This document shows, piece after piece, positions 58,861 to 64,000 of a DNA stretch of 64,000 nucleotides. Numbering within the stretch: position 1 is the first letter of the stretch; every line of letters begins with the position of its first letter. The notes below the pieces were generated by a model, which saw only the letters and a list, made by a program, of their open reading frames with translations, did not search any database and was not told where the DNA came from. The DNA is taken from contig JAIEMW010000004.1 of NCBI GenBank assembly GCA_019751815.1, positions 953,390-1,017,389 on the forward strand. The letters run 5' to 3'. This stretch comes from Cyanobacteriota bacterium (lineage in GTDB: Bacteria > Cyanobacteriota > Vampirovibrionia > Vampirovibrionales > Vampirovibrionaceae). Made by a program: the position numbers and the translations under genes.

Positions 58861-60093
58861 TTAGTGATGACTCACAGCAGGCGCCGACCGTTGCTGTTGG
58901 GCAAGCAGTGTGAGTGCATTGAGCAGGGCATCGATATCGTTGGTTTGGGTGAAATGGCCAATACTGGCACGAACAGTTCCACGGTGTTGGGCAGAACCAA
59001 TAGCCTCGTGCGCCATCACCGCGCAATGGAAGCCTGCCCGAAGGGCGATGCCAAATTGATCCGTTAACAGGGCTCCTAGTTCTTTGGGTGGCATGATAAT
59101 GTGGTTAGCTTGGCGAAAATTAAAGGAGACCACCGGGGTTTTTTGGGCCGCATCCTGGGTTCCGTAGACGATGACTTCGGGAATTTGAGCCATCCCCTCC
59201 AGTAAACGCTTCAACAAAGCACGCTCTTGCTGCTGAATCTGGGCCAGTTCCTCTTGCTGTACCCAAGAACACCCGGCTGCCATGGCGCGAATCAGTGGCA
59301 GCGCTATCGTGCCGACCTCCAGCCCGTCAGGCACAGTGGCATGCATTTCATGTTTGCCTGAATCTCCGCCGGTACCACCCTCCATAAAGGTGTTGAGAGA
59401 GACAGACTCATCAACATAGAGGACACCAACCCCCGGGGGGCCGTACAGACTTTTGTGGCCTGGGAAGGCCAGCATGTCAATCTTCATTGCCTCAACATCA
59501 ATAGGCAAAAAGCCGGCAGATTGGGCGGCATCAACCAGATATTTGGCTCCGTAGTGATGTGCCAGTGCTCCAATCTCTGAAATGGGAAGAATACAGCCAA
59601 TTACATTGCTGGCATGAGTTGTGGCAACTAACTTAATTGGGTTATTGACCAATAAATTCTCATAATGGCCAAGATCAAAGGGAACAGCATCGCTGTAGGG
59701 CACGACATGAAAGTGAATGCCTTTTTCACGTGCCATTTTCCGAACCGGGCGAGAGAGTGCATGGTGCTCAACTGCGCTGATAATCACACCATCACCGGGC
59801 TGCCACGGAAAGGCCTGAACGGCTAGATTAAGGGCATGGGTGCAGCCATTGGTGAAAGCAATGCGCTGAGGGTTTTTGGCCTGAATAAACGTTGCCATGA
59901 CTTGCCGGCATTCGTCCAAGGAAAGGGCGTCTGATAGAGAGGGGTTATGTTTTGGGGTATGAACTTGAGTATGAACTGTGCCGCGTTTGGGGCTAAACAT
60001 TTGCCGAAAAGATTGGTCCAACGTGCGGTAAACGACTTCGGGCTTTGGCCAAGAGGTGGCGGCATTGTCGAGATAATGAAAGGGCTTGCTCAT
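58861..60093 (-). CDS. Cysteine desulfurase-family aminotransferase (class V)
   Basis: 410 residues, PLP-dependent. It removes sulfur from cysteine to give a persulfide for Fe-S clusters or sulfur transfer. N-terminal YLDNAATSWPKPEVVYRTLD is typical. FTNGCTHALNLAV and YLVDAAQSAGFLPIDV (PLP Asp/Gln) follow. The Schiff-base Lys is in FPGHKSLYGPPGVGVLYV, and the active-site Cys is in LRAGFHCAVMAHEAIG. GTVRASIGHFTQTNDID closes the fold. The NAATSWPKP and late RAGFHC motifs fit the SufS-like cysteine desulfurase subfamily seen in Gram-positives and clostridia. It ends a minus-strand cluster that begins with ribE. Confidence 0.92.
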   Translation of the reverse strand: MSKPFHYLDNAATSWPKPEVVYRTLDQSFRQMFSPKRGTVHTQVHTPKHNPSLSDALSLDECRQVMATFIQAKNPQRIAFTNGCTHALNLAVQAFPWQPGDGVIISAVEHHALSRPVRKMAREKGIHFHVVPYSDAVPFDLGHYENLLVNNPIKLVATTHASNVIGCILPISEIGALAHHYGAKYLVDAAQSAGFLPIDVEAMKIDMLAFPGHKSLYGPPGVGVLYVDESVSLNTFMEGGTGGDSGKHEMHATVPDGLEVGTIALPLIRAMAAGCSWVQQEELAQIQQQERALLKRLLEGMAQIPEVIVYGTQDAAQKTPVVSFNFRQANHIIMPPKELGALLTDQFGIALRAGFHCAVMAHEAIGSAQHRGTVRASIGHFTQTNDIDALLNALTLLAQQQRSAPAVSHH

Positions 60094-60136
60094 TGGCGAA
60101 AAAACTCTCTGTTACATCTGATAACTGGCTGGCTAT

Positions 60137-60601
60137 CTATATTTGATAACTGGCTGGCGCCATTGCACTTTCGGGCAGTCGTCCCAAGACGTATTGCACA
60201 ACCTGATTGGGAAGCTGTAGCTCTTGAACAGCGACTTCGTTGCTGTAGCCTAAATCAGGGTTGTGATATTCAGGCAAGAGCGGGGCTGCATAAATATTGA
60301 GCGTGACCACATCGGCTTTTGATTGGTTGATCACCTCGTGTTGAACACCCACGGGAGTGTGTCCAATATCTCCAGGATGCCAGATGGTGGTGATACGCCG
60401 GCCGTCTGGGGTGAGATTGGTATTGTGGAGTTCCCCTTCAAGTACCACAATCACCCCATCACTCGGCCCATGGCTGTGCATAGGAGAGGCTTGCCCGGGA
60501 CGCCAACAGACCAAAATAATTTCGACATTGGGTGTCTTCAATACCAGGTTTCGAGCATACGTATGCTCGTGAAACTGTTTGAGGGCATCGATATTCACCA
60601 A
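60137..60601 (-). CDS. Cysteine dioxygenase-like cupin
   Basis: 154 residues from a TTG at 60601 (AAGGA about 12 bases upstream); a GTG at 60598 is equally possible. A longer frame to 60700 would overlap ribH and is less likely. Core: YARNLVL, VCWRPGQASPMHSHGPSDGV (His-x-His iron ligands), IVVLEGELHNT and GDIGHTPVGVQHEVINQS with the third His. This is the type-I thiol dioxygenase pattern, oxidising cysteine or a similar thiol to the sulfinate. Next to a cysteine desulfurase gene, this suggests a cysteine-handling pair. Confidence 0.82.
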   Translation of the reverse strand: MVNIDALKQFHEHTYARNLVLKTPNVEIILVCWRPGQASPMHSHGPSDGVIVVLEGELHNTNLTPDGRRITTIWHPGDIGHTPVGVQHEVINQSKADVVTLNIYAAPLLPEYHNPDLGYSNEVAVQELQLPNQVVQYVLGRLPESAMAPASYQI

Positions 60602-60641
60602 TGTTGTCTCAGTCCTTATAGTTTGGCGTCTAATGGCGACT

Positions 60642-61154
60642 TTATAGTTTAATGCTTGTATTTTGAGAACGGACTTGCTGCAAGGCGTTTGCCATTTCAA
60701 TCCCAGCGAGTGCTGCTTCTACCCCTTTGTTGCCCGCCTTGGCGCCGGCGCGTTCCAGGGCTTGCTCTAAGGTATCGGTGGTAAGGACGCCAAAGGAGAC
60801 TGGAACACCAGAGTTTAGAGATGCCTGGCTGATGCCACTTGCGGCCTGAGAACAGACGTATTCAAAGTGGGGTGTGCCCCCGCGAATCACACAACCCAGA
60901 GTGATGATTAGATTGTATTGATGACTGTCTGCTAATGTTTGGGCCATTAACGGCAGTTCAAAAGCGCCGGGAACATATACTAAGGTGATGTCTTGCTCGT
61001 CCACACCGTGACTGGTTAAGGTTTGTAGAGCCCCTGCTTTGAGCCGGTCGACAACGAGATCGTTAAAGCGGCTGACCACGATGGCTACTTTGAGCGCGGT
61101 GCCAATGAGGTTGCCTTGGATTTCTTTGATGGGGTGGTGATTGGGTTGCTGCAT
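60642..61154 (-). CDS. ribH: 6,7-dimethyl-8-ribityllumazine synthase
   Basis: 170 residues. It condenses the ribityl-aminouracil with dihydroxybutanone phosphate in riboflavin synthesis. Motifs: VAIVVSRFNDLVVDRLKAGA, VYVPGAFELPLMAQ, LGCVIRGGTPHFEYVC, and PVSFGVLTTDTLEQALERAG with the usual KAGNKGVEAA. Located 24 bases after ribBA. Confidence 0.96.
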   Translation of the reverse strand: MQQPNHHPIKEIQGNLIGTALKVAIVVSRFNDLVVDRLKAGALQTLTSHGVDEQDITLVYVPGAFELPLMAQTLADSHQYNLIITLGCVIRGGTPHFEYVCSQAASGISQASLNSGVPVSFGVLTTDTLEQALERAGAKAGNKGVEAALAGIEMANALQQVRSQNTSIKL

Positions 61155-61178
61155 GGGGGTTAAGATCCTTTTAGTTCA

Positions 61179-62438
61179 CTACATATCGAGTAAATGACCA
61201 AGCTTAGAAACTTTGGTTTCAAGATAATGCTGGTTTTCATCAGTGCTGGGTATTTGAATCGCGATTCGATCCAGTACTTTTAGCCCGTAACCATCCAACC
61301 CTCGGATTTTCCGAGGATTGTTGGTAAGCAAATGGAAAGTATCTACCCCAAGATCGAGCAAAATTTGAGCCCCTACGCCGTAGTGACGGAGGTCGGGAGG
61401 AAAGCCCATTTCCAAGTTGGCCTCTACTGTGTCCATGCCCTGATCTTGGAGCTTGTATGCTTTTATCTTATTGGTGAGTCCAATCCCACGGCCTTCGTGT
61501 CGCCGCATGTAGACCAGAACCCCTTTTCCGTATTCGTCTATTTGCTGGAGTGCCGCATGGAGTTGTGGACCGCAATCGCAGCGCAAACTGCCCAGAATAT
61601 CCCCAGTTAAGCATTCACTATGCACCCGAACCAGAGGGATTTTGCCGTCGTTGGCATCGTTTAAATCTCCTTTAATCAGGGCCAAATGCTCGCTGTTGTC
61701 GAGTCGGTTTTTGTAGGCGATCACCCGAAAATGCCCGTATTGCGTGGGGAGATCAGCTTCCGCTTCGGCAGATACCATGCGTTCTTTGCGGAGCCGGTAG
61801 GCGATTAATTGAGCCACTGTAATAAATTTGAGATTGTAGGTTTTGGCAATATGCGTTAATTGCGGCCGCCGAGCCATTGTGCCGTCTTCATTCAGGATCT
61901 CGCAGATGACCCCAGAGGGGGTGAGTCCGGCCATCCGGGCAATATCGACACTGGCTTCTGTCTGGCCAACGCGCTCCAGTACCCCACCCGATTTTGCTTG
62001 TAGCGGGAAAATATGGCCCGGTCTTCGAAGGTCTGAAGGCGTGGCATCAGGCGCGACTGCCACTTGAATGGTTTTGGCTCGATCGCCCGCTGATATACCC
62101 GTGGTCACACCGTATTTTGGGTGAGCATCTACACTCACCGTAAAGGCAGTCCCCATAGGATCGGTGTTGTGGGAGACCATCTGAAAGAGTTGGAGCTTTT
62201 GGCACAGCTCAGGCGTGAGTGTCAGGCAGATGAGCCCTCGACCGTGGGTGGCCATAAAGTTAATAATATCTGGTGTCACCTTCTCAGCGGCACAGACGAA
62301 GTCTCCTTCGTTTTCACGGTCTTCATCATCAGCAATAATAACCACTTCACCTTGTCGAATGGCCTGAATCGCCTCTTCAACTGTGTCGAAAGGCGAATCT
62401 ATAGGAGTGTCTGCTGAGTGAATTGACGCGGTGTCCAT
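61179..62438 (-). CDS. ribBA: Bifunctional 3,4-dihydroxy-2-butanone-4-phosphate synthase / GTP cyclohydrolase II
   Basis: 419 residues. N-terminal RibB domain (about 15-215): [38 protein letters not shown] and [19 protein letters not shown]-terminal RibA domain (about 220-415): [20 protein letters not shown] (zinc Cys residues), [36 protein letters not shown] and [12 protein letters not shown]. Both catalytic halves look complete. It makes the two early intermediates of riboflavin. No ribD is in the window, and no FMN-riboswitch-like sequence is evident upstream of ribE. Confidence 0.96.
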   Translation of the reverse strand: MDTASIHSADTPIDSPFDTVEEAIQAIRQGEVVIIADDEDRENEGDFVCAAEKVTPDIINFMATHGRGLICLTLTPELCQKLQLFQMVSHNTDPMGTAFTVSVDAHPKYGVTTGISAGDRAKTIQVAVAPDATPSDLRRPGHIFPLQAKSGGVLERVGQTEASVDIARMAGLTPSGVICEILNEDGTMARRPQLTHIAKTYNLKFITVAQLIAYRLRKERMVSAEAEADLPTQYGHFRVIAYKNRLDNSEHLALIKGDLNDANDGKIPLVRVHSECLTGDILGSLRCDCGPQLHAALQQIDEYGKGVLVYMRRHEGRGIGLTNKIKAYKLQDQGMDTVEANLEMGFPPDLRHYGVGAQILLDLGVDTFHLLTNNPRKIRGLDGYGLKVLDRIAIQIPSTDENQHYLETKVSKLGHLLDM

Positions 62439-62459
62439 ACAGGAGCGGGCTTCCTGGAA

Positions 62460-62711
62460 TTAATTTTGAGTAAAGTCAGTTCCGTATTCTGGATTAAGCT
62501 GATAGGGCTGGAAGATAGACTGAGATTTTACGTGAAGCCCTGAGAAAATAGGTTGTTTTTCAGGCAGCGTGTTTGCAGCCAAGGTGACTGTGCTGCTGGC
62601 GCCGTGTACCCGAAAGAGCTGAAACGCGTGTTGCGTCAGAACAATCTCGGAAACGTTCGCCTGATTGGTCTCAGCGCTTCTGGCTTCAGTTGCGGTTAAA
62701 AGAGAGGTCAT
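62460..62711 (-). CDS. Small hypothetical protein with F-x-G motif inside the rib cluster
   Basis: 83 residues, unrecognised, no membrane span. The middle reads VTLAANTLPEKQPIFSGLHV (F56-G58), then KSQSIFQPYQLNPEYGTDF. AANTLP-xx-Q...F-[ST]-G is shared with the protein at 4975-5499. It lies between ribE (77 bases) and ribBA (21 bases) on the same strand, so it is likely co-transcribed. The ribosome-binding site is weak (AGAAAG). It may be a short, disordered protein. Confidence 0.55.
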   Translation of the reverse strand: MTSLLTATEARSAETNQANVSEIVLTQHAFQLFRVHGASSTVTLAANTLPEKQPIFSGLHVKSQSIFQPYQLNPEYGTDFTQN

Positions 62712-62788
62712 ATAAGAGACTTTCTAAAACGGACTAGCAGGTTGCTGGTGAATGTGAATACTCAAAATCTCGCAAACAGGCCTAAAAA

Positions 62789-63457
62789 TCAACGTGTTGG
62801 GCCGGCTGTCGCAACGAAATTTAATGCTGTTTCAGCGGTGTTTGGGGTGCTACTGAGCAGGCGCTGAACGTATTTACCCAAAATATCCGCCTCAATATTG
62901 ACGCTATCCCCAACGTTGAGAGAAGAAATGGATGTGTGCTCATAGGTGTGTGGAATAATGGCCACTGAAAACTGAGCATCTTTCACCAGATTGACTGTCA
63001 GGCTGATCCCTGAGACGGCAACAGACCCTTTTTCAATAAAGAGACCACTCAATCCAGGTTGATCCAGCTCAAACCAAAGTATCCAGCTATTTCCTTCTGG
63101 CGTGACAGATCTCAGGCGGGCAGTGCAGTCAATATGTCCGCTGACAAAATGCCCTCCCAAGCGAGAGGTGGGGAGCAGCGGACGCTCCAAGTTGACCTTG
63201 GCGCCTGACTGGAGTTGAGAAAATGTGGTCTTGCGTAATGTTTCGGGAGAGGCTTCTATCTGAAAGAAACCAGGATTTTGATCGTCAAGAGCGCGTTCAA
63301 AAGTGATAACAGTGGTACAAACCCCGTCAATAGATATACTGGCGCCGAGTGAGGCATCCTCTAGAACTTTGCTGGCTGTAATTGTCAGAAGGCTGCCATT
63401 TTGTGAGTGCTCAACCACACGGACGGTGCCCACTTCTTCAATAAGTCCTGTAAACAT
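62789..63457 (-). CDS. ribE: Riboflavin synthase, alpha chain
   Basis: 222 residues from ATG 63457, giving the canonical MFTGLIEEVGTVRVVEH; the frame extends 6 codons further upstream. Two lumazine-binding repeats are seen. The first contains ISIDGVCTTVITF. The second begins near TSRLGGHFVSGHIDCTARLR and includes VSGISLTVN. It dismutates two lumazines to riboflavin. First gene of the minus-strand cluster ribE - small ORF - ribBA - ribH - cupin - desulfurase. Confidence 0.95.
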   Translation of the reverse strand: MFTGLIEEVGTVRVVEHSQNGSLLTITASKVLEDASLGASISIDGVCTTVITFERALDDQNPGFFQIEASPETLRKTTFSQLQSGAKVNLERPLLPTSRLGGHFVSGHIDCTARLRSVTPEGNSWILWFELDQPGLSGLFIEKGSVAVSGISLTVNLVKDAQFSVAIIPHTYEHTSISSLNVGDSVNIEADILGKYVQRLLSSTPNTAETALNFVATAGPTR

Positions 63458-63583
63458 GACGCGATCACTTTCCAATGCTTTGACTTGCTCACTATATTAA
63501 AACCCGACAGTGTAAAAATTGCTAAAATAGGGGTGCCAGAATTGATGAAAGACCAGAGACTTTCAAAAATAGGGACGCAATCA

Positions 63584-63805
63584 ATGCATTTACCGAAAAG
63601 ATCGGTCGTAAAATCAGGCAGTCTAGGCAATCAAATTGTAGAGTTTGCCATCACCTTGGTATTTCTCTCGATCGTGACACTCTTGGTTGTAACACAGACG
63701 AATATGGGTCCCGCCGTGATAAGCTGGTTTCAGCGATCTGTGCAGGGTAATCAAACTTCAGATGGTACGATTGAGGTGCAGCCACTCGGAACTCCTGTCC
63801 CTTAA
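63584..63805 (+). CDS. Pilin-like (Flp/TadE-type) single-span protein
   Basis: 73 residues from ATG 63584 (TAGGGA 9 bases upstream; a longer frame overlaps ribE's start region antisense). The N-terminus is basic (MHLPKRSVVKSGSLG). It then has NQIVEFAITLVFLSIVTLLV, with Glu five residues after a Gly. This is the G-xxxx-E arrangement cut by prepilin peptidases. The short soluble tail (SWFQRSVQGNQTSDGTIEVQ) ends PLGTPVP. It looks like a minor Flp pilin or pseudopilin and could work with the TadG-like protein at 40981. Confidence 0.6.
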   Translation: MHLPKRSVVKSGSLGNQIVEFAITLVFLSIVTLLVVTQTNMGPAVISWFQRSVQGNQTSDGTIEVQPLGTPVP

Positions 63806-63884
63806 GCAAGCCAGGTTTAGAAATTTTTTAGCTACAGATTTTTTTAAGATAGAGAATAAAGTGAGATTGGCAGAGAAGTTGTTA

Positions 63885-64000
63885 ATGAGTTTAAAGAGAC
63901 ACCGACTATTTCCGTGGATTGTGGTGTTGATTGTGAACGTGTTGTTTTACGGAATGTTTTACGACCGGAGTTGGGTGAGTGTGGATGAGGGTTATTTGAA
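63885..64000 (+). CDS. N-terminus of a membrane protein, possibly a GT-C glycosyltransferase (3' truncated by window)
   Basis: The frame starts at ATG 63885 (GTG 63861 is also in frame) and runs off the right edge. It reads MSLKRHRLFPWIVVLIVNVL, FYGMFYDRSWVSVDEGYL. One membrane span is followed by an acidic DEG in the first extracytoplasmic loop, the position of the catalytic acidic pair in GT39/ArnT-type GT-C enzymes. Only 38 residues are visible, so the family is a guess. Confidence 0.4.
   Translation, partial: MSLKRHRLFPWIVVLIVNVLFYGMFYDRSWVSVDEGYL

Noticed and set aside
60602..60700. Longer N-terminus for the cupin gene
   Set aside because: It would overlap the end of ribH by 59 bases and adds residues without similarity to cysteine dioxygenases.
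63458..63560. FMN riboswitch upstream of ribE
   Set aside because: The region before ribE is short and shows none of the conserved RFN-element blocks.

Overview
The window looks like a chromosome segment of a Gram-negative, flagellated, non-photosynthetic bacterium. The best lineage guess is a Melainabacteria/Vampirovibrionia-type relative of Cyanobacteria. Gram-negative: a TolC-type outer-membrane factor with signal peptide and an RseP-type protease. Flagellated: FlhB next to a sigma-28-like factor. The lineage is inference only; it rests on the gene mix and on many proteins carrying a short N-terminal 'hydrophobic-x-F-x-G' motif in a disordered extension. There is no photosynthesis gene, prophage, insertion sequence or CRISPR array.

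Layout. 1-5.5 kb: a partial ORF, a divergent YidD, a TPR protein, uvrA and an unknown protein. 5.8-8.6 kb: argF, surE and two small unknown genes. 8.6-13.3 kb (minus): a four-gene tripartite efflux operon (HlyD-type adaptor, ABC ATPase, ABC-2 permease, TolC-type channel). 13.4-17.3 kb (minus): a polytopic membrane protein, a sigma-28-like factor and flhB. 17.4-21 kb (minus): two small motif-bearing proteins, an M24 aminopeptidase and an MpaA-like M14 peptidase, divergent from rpe. 21.7-23.7 kb: small unknown genes and a 70/71-bp tandem repeat array. 23.8-29.5 kb (minus): an acyl-CoA synthetase, then rpsB-tsf-pyrH plus an unknown gene where frr often sits.

29.8-32.1 kb: a tandem ClpP-like gene interrupted by one in-frame TAG. 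32-39.4 kb: a secreted domain protein, fructose-6-phosphate aldolase, a large TPR protein, rseP and a TauE/SafE permease. 39.6-47.2 kb: a MerR-like coiled-coil protein, a TadG-like VWA protein, a small secreted protein, a very large acyl-CoA dehydrogenase and an AAA+ ATPase. 47.2-49.3 kb (minus): a monothiol glutaredoxin and a YgfZ-TPR fusion, which together suggest Fe-S cluster maturation.

49.5-64 kb: a candidate structured RNA, a Cys-cluster protein, a TFIIB-type zinc-ribbon protein, an FAD oxidoreductase, a CHAP hydrolase, tRNA-Asn with its promoter, a candidate Fur-controlled small RNA, mtnP, yggT, a zinc-ribbon protein, a methyltransferase, pgi, a ferredoxin, then a minus-strand cluster of ribE, a small ORF, ribBA, ribH, a cysteine-dioxygenase-like cupin and a cysteine desulfurase. 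The end holds a pilin-like protein and the start of a membrane protein.

The points most worth a second look are the shared N-terminal F-x-G motif, the amber-interrupted double ClpP gene, the Fur-box/terminator unit at 53.7 kb, the folded and U-tailed element at 49.5 kb, the tandem array at 22.9 kb and the YgfZ-TPR fusion.
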